Shown here: positions 43,279-52,061 of the stretch, in pieces
Position numbering within the stretch: the stretch's first letter is position 1
Layout of the letters: each line of letters begins with the position of its first letter
Assembly (NCBI GenBank): GCA_026004655.1
Contig: BPJO01000012.1
Location: 1-64,000, forward strand
Reading direction: 5' to 3'
Origin: Phycisphaerae bacterium
GTDB taxonomy: Bacteria > Planctomycetota > Phycisphaerae > Tepidisphaerales > Tepidisphaeraceae
DNA length: 64,000 bases
The notes under the pieces: model-generated
The model's database searches: none
Told to the model about the DNA's origin: nothing
Seen by the model: only the letters and a program-made list of their open reading frames with translations
Program-made: the position numbers and the translations under genes

Positions 43279-44709
43279 CTAAACCTTCAGTTCGACTTTT
43301 TGTCCCAGAACGGATTTGTACCGGGCGCGGATCGGGGCGACGATTTGGTCGATAAACCGTTCGACCTGTTGGGGCGCGCGTCCGACATAACGAGAGGCTT
43401 CGAGGATGTTGTCCAGATCGACTTGTGCAAAGGCGGGGTCCTGTTTCAGACGTTGGATCAGGTCATTGGGTCGTCCTTCCTGTTTGACCCGTCGGGCAGC
43501 TTCGAGGGAGTGTTGTCGGATCCGTTCATGCAGTTCTTGACGATCTCCACCTTTTTGCACCGCAGCCATGAGGATGTCTTCGGTGGCCATGAATGGTAGC
43601 TCGGAATTGACGTATTGTTCGATCACTTTGGGATAAACCACCAATCCCCTGGCGACATCCACGACGATCTGAAGCGCCCCGTCCAATGCCAGGAACGGTT
43701 CGGGAATGCTCAAACGTTTGTTCGAAGAATCATCCAGGGTCCGTTCGAACCATTGTTCGGCAGCCGTCTGTAACGGGGACGTGACCAGACTGATCACGAA
43801 CCGTGACAATCCGGTGGCCCGTTCGCACCGCATAGGATTGCGTTTATAGGCCATGGCGCTGGAACCGACCTGTTCGTTTTCGAACGGTTCTTCGATCTGT
43901 TTCATCCCTGCCAAAAGCCTGATGTCGTTACAAAACCGGTGAACGCTCGCGGCACAGTTGGCTAGGTCGTTGACGACCATGGCATCGATTTTGCGGGGAT
44001 AGGTCTGTCCGGTGACACAGAAACTGGATTCGAACCCAAACGCCCGGGTGACCATTCGGTCCAGTTCGTCGCATTTTTGATGATCTCCCTGAAAAAGGGT
44101 CAGAAAAGATGCTTGAGTACCGGTGGTTCCTTTGACTCCCCGGAACTTGAGTGTGGCAATTCGGTGTTCGATCTGTTCCAGGTCGATCGCCAGGTCCTGT
44201 GCCCAGAGGGTGGCGCGTTTTCCGACAGTGGTCAGCTGCGCGGGTTGAAAATGGGTGTAACCGAGTGTGGGAAGGTCTTTCCATCGGAGGGCAAAATCCC
44301 CCAAAGCATCGATCGCGTTGGCTAATCGGGACGCGATCAGTCGAAGCGCGTCGCGCATGATGATCAGGTCAGCGTTATCGACCACGTATTGACTGGTGGC
44401 GCCTAAATGAATGATCCCTTTGGCGGCGGGGGCGGCTTCTTCAAACGTATGCACATGGGCCATCACGTCGTGACGAAGTCGTCTTTCCCATTCCGAAGCC
44501 TTGGTAAAATCGACATCGTCTAGGTGTTGTTCCATCTCTTCCAGCGCCTGTTGGCTGATCCGGTGGAGACCGAGCTGTCTTTGTGCCCGGGCCAACTCCA
44601 ACCATAACCTCCGCCATAAACTGAACTTATGTTGAGGCGAAAACAGACGGAGCATTTCCGCAGAGGCGTTTCTGGAGACCAACGGGGATTCGTACGTGTC
44701 CTGAGGCAT
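43279..44709 (-). CDS. purB: Adenylosuccinate lyase
   Basis: 476 residues, matching the longer type of PurB. It splits adenylosuccinate to AMP and SAICAR to AICAR in purine synthesis. The superfamily signature GSSAMAYKRNPMRCE is present, with the mobile Ser, and HLGATSQYVVDNADL and TLGYTHFQPAQLTTVGKR contribute the other active-site residues (His). TACAAT begins 12 bases before the ATG with TTGGTG 17 bp further upstream, and no Shine-Dalgarno, so this is one of the clearest leaderless candidates here. The hydrolase downstream begins six bases after the stop. Confidence 0.95.
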   Translation of the reverse strand: MPQDTYESPLVSRNASAEMLRLFSPQHKFSLWRRLWLELARAQRQLGLHRISQQALEEMEQHLDDVDFTKASEWERRLRHDVMAHVHTFEEAAPAAKGIIHLGATSQYVVDNADLIIMRDALRLIASRLANAIDALGDFALRWKDLPTLGYTHFQPAQLTTVGKRATLWAQDLAIDLEQIEHRIATLKFRGVKGTTGTQASFLTLFQGDHQKCDELDRMVTRAFGFESSFCVTGQTYPRKIDAMVVNDLANCAASVHRFCNDIRLLAGMKQIEEPFENEQVGSSAMAYKRNPMRCERATGLSRFVISLVTSPLQTAAEQWFERTLDDSSNKRLSIPEPFLALDGALQIVVDVARGLVVYPKVIEQYVNSELPFMATEDILMAAVQKGGDRQELHERIRQHSLEAARRVKQEGRPNDLIQRLKQDPAFAQVDLDNILEASRYVGRAPQQVERFIDQIVAPIRARYKSVLGQKVELKV

Positions 44710-44715
44710 AGGGGC

Positions 44716-44744
44716 ATTGTATGAACGGATCGGTCCGACACCAA
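44716..44744 (-). promoter_or_regulatory. Promoter TTGGTG-N17-TACAAT of purB
   Basis: On the minus strand the -10 TACAAT (44716-44721) begins 12 bases before the ATG and a -35-like TTGGTG lies 17 bp further upstream. Transcription should begin at or beside the start codon. Confidence 0.6.
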
Positions 44745-44782
44745 TGGTTCGGGTTGGATTGAAACAAAAGGTTGTGGGATGA

Positions 44783-45886
44783 TTAACGAAACGGAGGGGT
44801 CAGACGAAACACCTCCCCGCTCATACCATCGTAAGCCAAGATGTCTCCGGTGGTCGGATCGACAACCCATCGGGTCACTCGGATCGCGTAGACCGGAAAC
44901 CCCTGACGGACGATCCAATCATCCCGTTCGATCCGAAGGGATTCCTTTTCAGACTCGTAAATCAAAATAGGATAACGGGTTATGTCATCATCGAGGATCG
45001 GTCTGACCGTCAGGTCGGCCGTTCGGGGGATTGAGGCGATGAACCAGACCCGTTGAACCCCACGCCAAGCGGGGATCTTGCTCGGGCTCAATGGATAAAC
45101 CGTCATTGTCCCGCGGTGTTCCACGTTAGTTACCGGGACAAGTTTCCCGTCCCGGTGAACTTGCCACAACTCCGCGGTCGAGGGTCGAAACAACCAGACG
45201 GTTTCGTCGGATTGTCCGCTGAGTTGGTCCCCGGGTTTGAGCCGAAACGGGGTGTCATCCAGTTTCAGATCTTGAAACGCCTTTGCCAGCCGAACTGTTC
45301 CAGAAACGAGCTTTCGGGCGTCGAATTGCAGGAATACCGACCGGTCTGAATGGATCAGACACAACCACACGGTTGACCCGAAACGAACCAACTGCGCATC
45401 GGCTAGGTCCAGAAGCAAACCCATTTCCGAGACCCAAGCCAGTGTTTCTGCACCGGCTAAGAGCTGGAGATCTTGATTCATCGGGTCGTACAGAACCAGA
45501 GAACACAACGACTGAGTTCGTTCGGTCCCGTTAAAATAGGCAAGCAAACGTCCGTCAGGGAGTGCGAGAATCGAACGGAGAACGGGTTTGCTGGCAGGAA
45601 GCTTTAACAGATCCGCGACCCTTTGAGGGGTCAGGTCGGTGGTCCGTGATTGTCCGTCGGGTTCGAGGATCTGAAGCCCCAAGTCCGGGTCCGCGTCAGG
45701 CTGGTGATAAAACAGCCTTCCATTGCTCAATTCCAACAATGTCAGTTGATTGGCACGCAGATTCAATACCGATCGGGTTTCGACCGTGGGTTCTCGCGGT
45801 GGGGGGGGGACCGAGGGGGCAGGCTCTTTGCAACCGGGCAAACCCCAGATCAGTCCGAAAATCAAATAAACCCAAAATCTTCTCAC
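44783..45886 (-). CDS. Hypothetical lipoprotein
   Basis: 367 residues from a GTG codon. The N-terminus is a lipoprotein signal ending in LIWGLPGCKEPAP with Cys19 as the lipid site, followed by a Pro-rich linker (PSVPPPPREP). The body has recurring blocks (DGRLLAYFNG, LIHSDRSVFLQFDARK, DGKLVPVTNVEHRG, TGDILAYDGMSGEVFRL) that look like beta-propeller blades, although no family was recognised. TAAACT begins 12 bases before the GTG. It is on the opposite strand from trmB, whose start is 49 bp away, and ends 73 bp before purB on the same strand. Confidence 0.75.
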   Translation of the reverse strand: MRRFWVYLIFGLIWGLPGCKEPAPSVPPPPREPTVETRSVLNLRANQLTLLELSNGRLFYHQPDADPDLGLQILEPDGQSRTTDLTPQRVADLLKLPASKPVLRSILALPDGRLLAYFNGTERTQSLCSLVLYDPMNQDLQLLAGAETLAWVSEMGLLLDLADAQLVRFGSTVWLCLIHSDRSVFLQFDARKLVSGTVRLAKAFQDLKLDDTPFRLKPGDQLSGQSDETVWLFRPSTAELWQVHRDGKLVPVTNVEHRGTMTVYPLSPSKIPAWRGVQRVWFIASIPRTADLTVRPILDDDITRYPILIYESEKESLRIERDDWIVRQGFPVYAIRVTRWVVDPTTGDILAYDGMSGEVFRLTPPFR

Positions 45887-45892
45887 ACCGAT

Positions 45893-45898
45893 AGTTTA
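45893..45898 (-). promoter_or_regulatory. -10 element (TAAACT) of lipoprotein gene
   Basis: TAAACT on the minus strand begins 12 bases before the GTG start; no Shine-Dalgarno is present. Confidence 0.45.
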
Positions 45899-45917
45899 AC
45901 GATCCGACCTCAAACGC

Positions 45918-45923
45918 TACACT
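45918..45923 (+). promoter_or_regulatory. -10 element (TACACT) of trmB
   Basis: TACACT begins 18 bases before the trmB ATG at 45936, leaving a leader of about five or six bases and no Shine-Dalgarno. Confidence 0.4.
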
Positions 45924-45935
45924 CCAAACCGACCT

Positions 45936-46562
45936 ATGCGTGCGGCTTCCAGTTTCATCATCGAACCCGTGGGATTGTCCGTCGAAACCCTTCCCCGACC
46001 ACTGAACTTTGCACAACTGTTCGGAAATACGAATCCGGTCGAACTGGAAATCGGGTTCGGCAAAGGCACGTTCCTGGTCGAACAGTCGATATTGCGCCCT
46101 GAAATCAACTTTTTTGGAATTGAATACGCCAACTGGTTTTTCCGTTATGCGTCGGACCGATTGCGACGAAGAAGCCCGGGAAATGCCCGAACAGTCCGGG
46201 CAGAAGCCAATTTCTTCATCAAAGAGTTTATTCCCGATTCCTCGATTTCGGTGTTGCACATCTATTTCCCTGATCCTTGGCCCAAGGCCCGACACCACAA
46301 ACGACGCCTGATCCAAGAAAGTTTTGTTCCCGTGATGCACCGCATTTTGCGTCCCGGCGGACGCGTGCAGATCGTGACCGATCATCAGGGATATTTTGAA
46401 GAAAATATCGACCCTGTGATCCGCACAAGTGGTCTTAAAATCGTGGATTATAATCGTCCCGGGTCTGCCTCGGAAGGAGAGTTCGTCGGAACCAATTTCG
46501 AACGCAAGTATCGTCGGGAAGGTCGTCCGTTTTATGCCATCGCCGCTATGAAACCCCTTTAA
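45936..46562 (+). CDS. trmB: tRNA (guanine-N7-)-methyltransferase
   Basis: 208 residues. TrmB transfers a methyl group from S-adenosylmethionine to N7 of G46 in tRNA. The family motifs are visible: LEIGFGKGTFLVEQ for cofactor binding, FFGIEYANWFFRYA, the catalytic-region IYFPDPWPKARHHKRRL with the conserved Asp, GRVQIVTDHQGYFE and the final TNFERKYRREGRPFYAIAAM. Length is typical. A TACACT hexamer lies just upstream and there is no Shine-Dalgarno. An MFS transporter starts 12 bp after the stop. Confidence 0.95.
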   Translation: MRAASSFIIEPVGLSVETLPRPLNFAQLFGNTNPVELEIGFGKGTFLVEQSILRPEINFFGIEYANWFFRYASDRLRRRSPGNARTVRAEANFFIKEFIPDSSISVLHIYFPDPWPKARHHKRRLIQESFVPVMHRILRPGGRVQIVTDHQGYFEENIDPVIRTSGLKIVDYNRPGSASEGEFVGTNFERKYRREGRPFYAIAAMKPL

Positions 46563-46574
46563 CCGGTCCGGGTC

Positions 46575-47858
46575 ATGTCAGATGTGTCTTGCTCATCAAC
46601 GTCGGTTCGATCCGGTCCTTCGTCCGGAGGACTGTTGGCATTGTTGGTGTTGTTGAATCTGTTCAACTACATCGACCGTTACAACCTTCCCCCGGTTTTG
46701 GCCCCGATCGAACGAGAGTTCCAAGCCACCGGTTCACAGATGGGATTCCTGGCGACAGGGTTTCTGGTCGTTTATATGTTGACCGCCCCCTTGTTCGGGT
46801 GGATGGCCGACCGATACAGCCGATGGGCGCTAGTAGGAATCGGAATGCTGATTCAGTCGTTGGGTACACTCGGATCGGGTTTGGCTGAGAGTTATCTAGT
46901 TCTATTGATAGCCCGATGTGTGGTCGGTATCGGGGATGCTGCGTATGGACCGGCTGCACCGACGATCATCTCGGATCTGTATCCGATCGAAAAACGGGGT
47001 CGAAAATTGGCCTGGTTTTACGCAGCCATGCCCGTCGGATCGGCTGTCGGGTTTGCGATCGGAGGGGGGATGCGCGAACTGACCGGAAGCTGGCGGTGGG
47101 GGTTTTACTCGATCGTACCACCGATGATCCTGTTGGGGATCATTTGTCTTTTGATCCGGGATCGACGTATCAATCGGGGCGTAGCTCAACCCGTGGTTCA
47201 CCAAAAGATCCGATTCAAGGATTATTTGTCATTATCGAAGAACCGTTCGTATTTGTTGAACTGTCTGGGGATGACCCTGATGACGTTTGCGATCGGCGGG
47301 GTGAGTTTTTGGATGCCTTATTATTTGGAAGAAGCCCGGGGCATCAGCAAATCGGCTTCGAGCATCGGGTTCGGGCTGATTGTGGTGATCGCGGGATTAT
47401 CGGCGACATTGGCGGGGGGATATTGGGGGGATCGACTCAAACCCCGGTTTTCGGGGAGTTATTTTTGGGTGTCAGGGATCGGGATGCTGACGGCAGTTCC
47501 GTTGATCGGGTTGATGTTGGTGACCCCATTTCCGGCTTGCTGGGTCGTGATTTTCCTGGCCGTTTTTGTGTTATTTCTGAACACCGGTCCGAGCAACACG
47601 ATTCTGGCTAACGTGACTTCGCCAAGGATTCGGGCTAGCGCCTTTGCCCTGAATATTTTCATCATTCATGCGCTAGGAGACGCCATCAGCCCCCCGATCA
47701 TCGGTTGGTTCAAAGACCGTTGGAGTTTTGACGCAGCCTTTTTGCTCCTGATGGGCGTGGTCGGGTTATCCGGGATTGTCTGGTGCATTGGCGCGCGATA
47801 TCTCCTATCCGACACTTGGAACGAGGAACCATCTCAGGGCATAGCGCGTAACGCGTAA
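46575..47858 (+). CDS. MFS transporter, spinster-like
   Basis: 427 residues with twelve membrane helices. The MFS motifs are clear: [20 protein letters not shown] in the first helix and loop, [17 protein letters not shown] (loop 2-3 motif), and [36 protein letters not shown]. The family exports or imports sugars, organic acids or lipids; the Tyr-rich first helix and [12 protein letters not shown] are typical of spinster-like and ACS-like members. The substrate is unknown. It follows trmB by 12 bp with no clear Shine-Dalgarno and its 3' end overlaps the convergent pseudopilin gene by 25 bp. Confidence 0.92.
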   Translation: MSDVSCSSTSVRSGPSSGGLLALLVLLNLFNYIDRYNLPPVLAPIEREFQATGSQMGFLATGFLVVYMLTAPLFGWMADRYSRWALVGIGMLIQSLGTLGSGLAESYLVLLIARCVVGIGDAAYGPAAPTIISDLYPIEKRGRKLAWFYAAMPVGSAVGFAIGGGMRELTGSWRWGFYSIVPPMILLGIICLLIRDRRINRGVAQPVVHQKIRFKDYLSLSKNRSYLLNCLGMTLMTFAIGGVSFWMPYYLEEARGISKSASSIGFGLIVVIAGLSATLAGGYWGDRLKPRFSGSYFWVSGIGMLTAVPLIGLMLVTPFPACWVVIFLAVFVLFLNTGPSNTILANVTSPRIRASAFALNIFIIHALGDAISPPIIGWFKDRWSFDAAFLLLMGVVGLSGIVWCIGARYLLSDTWNEEPSQGIARNA

Positions 47859-48682
47859 CTCGGCGGGGTCATGTTTGGAATGCCGTACCCGACACGCCCC
47901 GTCATGTACAAGACGTTTGCACGAGGACTCTTCTGTGGGTTCCCGTGTCGGAAAAGAGCCAGTCGAGGTGCGCCACTGCTGACTAAGGGATCAGAGCCGG
48001 TATTGATTACACCGGTTTCAGGGGGTAGGTTCAGTACATTATCTGCGACCCAAAACCGTTCGATCTGCTCGTTATTTCCGATTCCGCCTTGCTGGGTTGC
48101 TCTTGCGCGGTCGATGCTGTTCCACCGATAAAAGGGTTTGCCTTGGTAAGCGTTTTGTCCCCGTACGTACCAACGATACGTGTTTCGAAACTCCCGCATG
48201 TAGTCAGGGGCTGCCGGACAGATCCATACGGAATTCGTGACCGAATAAACCATCGTGTCACCTTGGCCTGGACCGATGCTCTCGTTGCTCTTGCCCGTCC
48301 CGGGGATGTATCCGAGCCGGGCAAAAACCGCAGGTAGCCCGTAGATTTCTTCACGGGTCCAAGCAGGATTCCCGTATTGACCGGTGACACCGATTTCCCC
48401 TGCCCCACGACGAAAGTTAGAGTTACCCAACACGTTCGCTTGGGCCGCTGAACCGTCTCCGTCATTGGGCAGACGATCCTTATTGTCACCAATGTACATC
48501 GTGCACCCCAGCCAGATCTGACGAAGGTTATTCTTGCACTGCACATCGATGGCCTGACGTCTTGCGGCGTTGAGGGCGGGGAGGAGAATCGCGACTAAAA
48601 TGGCGATGATCCCGATGACCACGAGAAGTTCAACCAGCGTAAAACCTGTCCGCTTTCGAATGGGGTGAGCGTTATTCATCAC
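47834..48682 (-). CDS. Type II/IV pseudopilin with planctomycete-type C-terminal domain
   Basis: 282 residues; the GTG at 48682 or the ATG beside it at 48679 may start it. A short basic leader ([11 protein letters not shown]) is followed by the prepilin motif [24 protein letters not shown], then the exported domain with [34 protein letters not shown] His-containing GHxE/GDGHV-type ending is replaced by [15 protein letters not shown]. It is encoded divergently from the PEP-CTERM gene at 48908 with about 220 bp between them, and its last 25 bp overlap the end of the MFS gene. Expected to be part of an extracellular pseudopilus or to be a minor surface protein. Confidence 0.85.
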   Translation of the reverse strand: MMNNAHPIRKRTGFTLVELLVVIGIIAILVAILLPALNAARRQAIDVQCKNNLRQIWLGCTMYIGDNKDRLPNDGDGSAAQANVLGNSNFRRGAGEIGVTGQYGNPAWTREEIYGLPAVFARLGYIPGTGKSNESIGPGQGDTMVYSVTNSVWICPAAPDYMREFRNTYRWYVRGQNAYQGKPFYRWNSIDRARATQQGGIGNNEQIERFWVADNVLNLPPETGVINTGSDPLVSSGAPRLALFRHGNPQKSPRANVLYMTGRVGYGIPNMTPPSYALRAMP

Positions 48683-48907
48683 GATTTACACAAACAGGCT
48701 ACTGAAGCCAAGGAATTAAAAGGTTTAATCATTCGCGATCACATAGTGCCCACAGCAGCTTGGACAGAGAGTCGAATGAAGTCAAGCCGATTTTTTTGAA
48801 ATTTTCTTTGAATTATCCGGGATGGTTCAGTTAGGATGTGTCGTGCATCGGGCAGATGCTTGGGAACTCAATCTACGTGTTTAACGCTTTAACAAAGGAG
48901 AGGATGA

Positions 48908-50233
48908 ATGCGCTTGCTATCATCGTGTGCTTGGACCACCGTTGCGGTTGCGTCAATCGCGTCGGGGGCTCGTGCTTCAGCTGTTGCGTTGTTGACCGAG
49001 GGAATGACGATTCCCGGGACCAGTGAAACCTTGACCACGATCAGTGTCGGGTTTTCGAATTCTCAGTCGATCGAACCCCCTTATGTGTCACGTTCAACCG
49101 GGGCTTTGTCCACTTCAATTCTGACGAATAATGCATCCTCCCCACGAATGATCTGGGGTCGAAGCTCGTCTTCGTCGTCGTTCGGATCCCTGCTGACCCC
49201 TGGGAATAACACGGATAGTTTTGCGGCTCAGACGGCTTATTTGGGGGGTAGTATCCTGGCCTATTCCCGACAGTTTTCCGCGAATACGGATCAGAGGACC
49301 TATCGGGGCGGGACCGAAATCGCCAAGCGGGGAGATCCTGCTCCGGGTGGAGGGTTTTACAATTTCGCGACCGGTTCGAAGGGGAATGATGGTTCGGTTG
49401 CGGTTTTCTACTCGGCAACGTCGACGACAGCTTTTGGTACATCCTCCGGGGCGGGGATTTTTCAAAATGACGGCGTTTCCACCACCCGTATCATCGGGTC
49501 CGGCGATTCGGTCAGTGGTGCTATCGGAGGTGGCTCAATCCCCCTGTCTGGGTCCGGCGCCGTTTCTGTCAATTTTCGCGTAGCGGGTACTGGTACGACC
49601 GTTCACTACATCACGGGCGGAACAACGAGTTCGTCGTCGGTCATTTTCAAGAACGGGCAGATTCTCACGAGCAATGGATTGCCGATCCAACAGGGTGGTC
49701 TGGTGGGTGGTGGGGATGGAACTGAAACTTGGGATTCGCTGACCAACGATACCTGGAATATCAGTAATAATGGGAATTGGATCGTCGCTGCGGATTCCAA
49801 CGCTGATTCTTCGATCGATGATCTGCTGATCGTCAATGGAAATGTCGTCACCCGCGAGGGTACCACCGTCGATGGGACCCAACTGACGGGCATTTCTAGT
49901 GTCGGAATCAATGACGACGGAGATTATGTCTTTGTCTCAAATGATAAGCTTTTCATTAATCAGTCCGTTTTGCTGAGTGTGGGGGACGCGGTCACCTTGG
50001 CTGACGGATCCTCCGCGACTCTCGCAAACTTCCTGTCCAGTACCGGCGCGTTGTCCATGACAAACCGGAACTCGTTGAATGAAGTAACGATCTATTTCCA
50101 TGGACGGACCGGCGGGACTACTGCCTCGTTCCCGGACAGTTTGTTTGCGATCACGACGGTGATACCCGAACCAACCTCCGCAGCGTTGCTGGTTGCAGGC
50201 GGGATGGTGTTGATTCGTCGTCGACGCGTCTGA
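48908..50233 (+). CDS. PEP-CTERM protein, Ser/Thr/Gly-rich
   Basis: 441 residues; AAGGAGAGG lies four to ten bases upstream of the ATG at 48908. (An ATG in another frame at 48904 is not used by this gene.) A signal peptide (WTTVAVASIASGARAS) is followed by a low-charge, Ser/Thr/Gly-rich beta body with repeated NDGDY/NNGNW-type phrases (SNNGNWIVAADSNADSSIDDLLIVNG, SVGINDDGDYVFVSND), which resemble propeller-like repeats of DUF7453/choice-of-anchor proteins. It ends IPEPTSAALLVAGGMVLIRRRRV, the PEP-CTERM signal recognised by exosortase. A diheme peroxidase gene follows nine bp later. Function unknown; surface location well supported. Confidence 0.88.
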   Translation: MRLLSSCAWTTVAVASIASGARASAVALLTEGMTIPGTSETLTTISVGFSNSQSIEPPYVSRSTGALSTSILTNNASSPRMIWGRSSSSSSFGSLLTPGNNTDSFAAQTAYLGGSILAYSRQFSANTDQRTYRGGTEIAKRGDPAPGGGFYNFATGSKGNDGSVAVFYSATSTTAFGTSSGAGIFQNDGVSTTRIIGSGDSVSGAIGGGSIPLSGSGAVSVNFRVAGTGTTVHYITGGTTSSSSVIFKNGQILTSNGLPIQQGGLVGGGDGTETWDSLTNDTWNISNNGNWIVAADSNADSSIDDLLIVNGNVVTREGTTVDGTQLTGISSVGINDDGDYVFVSNDKLFINQSVLLSVGDAVTLADGSSATLANFLSSTGALSMTNRNSLNEVTIYFHGRTGGTTASFPDSLFAITTVIPEPTSAALLVAGGMVLIRRRRV

Positions 50234-50241
50234 AGTTTTGT

Positions 50242-51417
50242 ATGGTTCTTCGATCAAGGATCATTCCTGTCATAACAAGCGCCTGTCTATCGGCAGGCGC
50301 TTGGTTTATGTCGTACTCGTCGGCGTCGTCCGACGTCGGCGAATCGACCAGACCATCGGTCCAGGAATTGGACGAACTGGCGAAGGAACTGAGACGAGTT
50401 TACTCCCAGCCATCCGACCGTTGGCCAGCGCCTCATTTGGATGAGGGGGTTCCGTTCGTGGAGATCGGTTTACTCCCCGAGGTCAAGCACCCCAAAGACA
50501 ACCCGTATTCCAAAGAAAAAGCGGAGCTGGGTAAGAAACTGTTTTTTGATCCTCGACTATCAGGATCCAAACAGTTGGCTTGTGCGTCTTGCCACAATCC
50601 GGAACTGGGTTGGACGGACGGGATTACCGCGTCGTTCGGACACGATCGTCAGGAGAATCCGCGTAACTCGATGCCGATCATGAACTCGGGTTTCCGGACT
50701 CACCTGTTCTGGGACGGTCGAGCCAAAACGCTGGAAGAGCAGGTCACCGGTCCGTTGTTTGCGACCAACGAAATGCACGCTGACCCGGAAGACCTTGTCC
50801 GGACGGTTTCATCGGTCCCTGCGTACCGAGAAGCCTTCAAAACGATTTTCGGGACCGACCAGATCACACTGGACCAAATCGCCAAAGCGATCGCCTGTTT
50901 CGAACGAACGGTGGTGGGTGGGCGGAGCAAGTTCGATGCATTCATGAGAGGCAAGACCGACGCCTTGTCCGATGCAGCGGTCCGAGGATTGCACCTGTTT
51001 CGCACCAAAGCCCGGTGCATCAACTGTCACAACGGTCCAAACTTTACTGACGAAGGATTTCACAACAACGGGTTGCACGGGTACGGACGGAAACACCAAG
51101 ACCTAGGGAGATTCAATGTCACCAACGACCCTGCGGACGTGGGTAAGTTTTCGACCCCATCGTTACGGAACGTCGAACGGACCGGACCCTACATGCATCA
51201 TGGTCTGTTCGAAATCGACGCAGTTCTAACTATGTATAACGCGGGGGGATTTCATCCTAAACCGACCCCGGCTCAGAAGGACGATCCGCTTTTCCCCAAA
51301 ACCAGTCCGTTACTCAAACCGCTGAATCTGACGAAACAGGAACTTTCAGATTTACAGGCTTTTCTGTTCTCCCTGACCGAGCCTAAGCAGCGGATGAGGG
51401 TTGAACTCGATCGTTGA
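50242..51417 (+). CDS. Diheme cytochrome c peroxidase (MauG/CcpA-like)
   Basis: 391 residues. The first ~30 residues (MVLRSRIIPVITSACLSAGAWFMS) form a signal peptide, fitting a periplasmic enzyme; the ATG at 50308 would lose it. Two heme c motifs are present: CASCH (after LSGSKQLA) and CINCH (after LFRTKAR), and a distal ligand region near YMHHGLFEID. The enzymes reduce hydrogen peroxide or oxidise protein substrates. DPRLSGSKQLACASCHNPELGWTDG, NSGFRTHLFWDGRAKTLEEQ and TPSLRNVERTGPYMHHG are family hallmarks. It begins nine bases after the PEP-CTERM gene, suggesting co-transcription. No Shine-Dalgarno is evident. Confidence 0.93.
   Translation: MVLRSRIIPVITSACLSAGAWFMSYSSASSDVGESTRPSVQELDELAKELRRVYSQPSDRWPAPHLDEGVPFVEIGLLPEVKHPKDNPYSKEKAELGKKLFFDPRLSGSKQLACASCHNPELGWTDGITASFGHDRQENPRNSMPIMNSGFRTHLFWDGRAKTLEEQVTGPLFATNEMHADPEDLVRTVSSVPAYREAFKTIFGTDQITLDQIAKAIACFERTVVGGRSKFDAFMRGKTDALSDAAVRGLHLFRTKARCINCHNGPNFTDEGFHNNGLHGYGRKHQDLGRFNVTNDPADVGKFSTPSLRNVERTGPYMHHGLFEIDAVLTMYNAGGFHPKPTPAQKDDPLFPKTSPLLKPLNLTKQELSDLQAFLFSLTEPKQRMRVELDR
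50277..50303. repeat. Inverted repeat inside the peroxidase signal-peptide codons
   Basis: AAGCGCCTG pairs with CAGGCGCTT around a seven-base loop. It falls in codons 12-21 of the peroxidase. It has no T tract and may hinder or tune translation after the preceding PEP-CTERM gene. Confidence 0.6.
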
Positions 51418-51463
51418 TCCCTACCTTGGGTTTCTTCCAAGTATTTCGCAGACGTCCGGAAAA

Positions 51464-51504
51464 GAAAAAACCCCGGGCCTAGCGGAGGGTGTGCAGGCCC
51501 GGGG
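51464..51504 (-). terminator. Rho-independent terminator reading on the minus strand
   Basis: CCCCGGGCCT pairs with AGGCCCGGGG over a 14-base loop. On the minus strand the stem is followed by TTTTTTCTTTTC, so it ends leftward transcription, which supports the small minus-strand gene at 51525. Confidence 0.85.
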
Positions 51505-51524
51505 TGGCGGAGGAGGAGGATTGT

Positions 51525-51764
51525 TCAGTCATGCGTGCCCGTTGGCTCGGATGACCAGCATGTCAAAGCAATCGTGGTTACCATCAACAATACCGCTGAC
51601 ACGATGCACATTACAGGAACGATCAGGCCTGAACTCATCGGTTCAGAATAAGTATTCCCTCGGTACACCAGCCCGGCCGATATCACCCCGGCCAAGGTCA
51701 GCTTGAACCACTTCATTAATCGTTCGAATCGTTTCAGGAACATCCTAAATCCTACAACTATCAA
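51525..51764 (-). CDS. Small membrane protein, probable
   Basis: Up to 79 residues; MFLKRFERLMKWFKL (ATG at about 51746) is a likely start because the upstream part is uncharacteristic. Two membrane helices are predicted: LTLAGVISAGLVYR and IVPVMCIVSAVLLMVTTIALTCW, separated by a short polar loop. It is not recognised as a family. The main support is a strong minus-strand terminator only 21 bp beyond its stop codon, which would otherwise have no gene to end. Without it the frame might be chance. A small RNA could also be the reason for the terminator. Confidence 0.45.
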   Translation of the reverse strand: MIVVGFRMFLKRFERLMKWFKLTLAGVISAGLVYRGNTYSEPMSSGLIVPVMCIVSAVLLMVTTIALTCWSSEPTGTHD

Positions 51765-52061
51765 TTCCTTAAACAGTTCGACGCATGCTAATTTGAAAGG
51801 CGTTAAACTGCTTAGTTGCCTATCAAATTTGACGAATGCATCATAGCGTGCATTTACGCATAATCAATAGGCAATTTAATGGACAAAATGCCACACCCTT
51901 GATGTTTAACAAAAAGGCAACAATTCCAATCCGTGTGCTTAATTTTTGCACAGAAGTGTTTTTGTTTGGGCAAATCTCATAAATTGAGATCTGAATAGGC
52001 TTTAAGAAGTTTTTGAGGGTTGAATAGAGATAAACGACCGGTCTAGTCATAATGTGTTACG
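51765..52061. other. AT-rich intergenic region with nested inverted repeats
   Basis: No gene is supported. An outer inverted repeat TTGCCTAT (51816-51823) / ATAGGCAA (51867-51874) encloses an inner one, AATGCA (51835-51840) / TGCATT (51849-51854), so a cruciform or stem-loop of about 59 bases is possible. The stretch 51780-52000 is far richer in A+T than its surroundings. The right end holds the hrpA promoter. Confidence 0.55.
52048..52053 (+). promoter_or_regulatory. -10 element (CATAAT) of hrpA
   Basis: CATAAT begins 14 bases before the GTG at 52062. No Shine-Dalgarno precedes the GTG, so the message is probably leaderless. Confidence 0.45.

Noticed and set aside
50277..50303. Hairpin as terminator of the PEP-CTERM gene at 48908
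   Set aside because: There is no T tract, and it lies inside the signal-peptide codons needed by the diheme peroxidase; kept only as an inverted repeat.
51841..52050. A 69-codon minus-strand frame in the AT-rich island
   Set aside because: Composition follows the AT-rich background, no Shine-Dalgarno or domain is visible, and it overlaps the nested inverted repeats and the hrpA promoter region.
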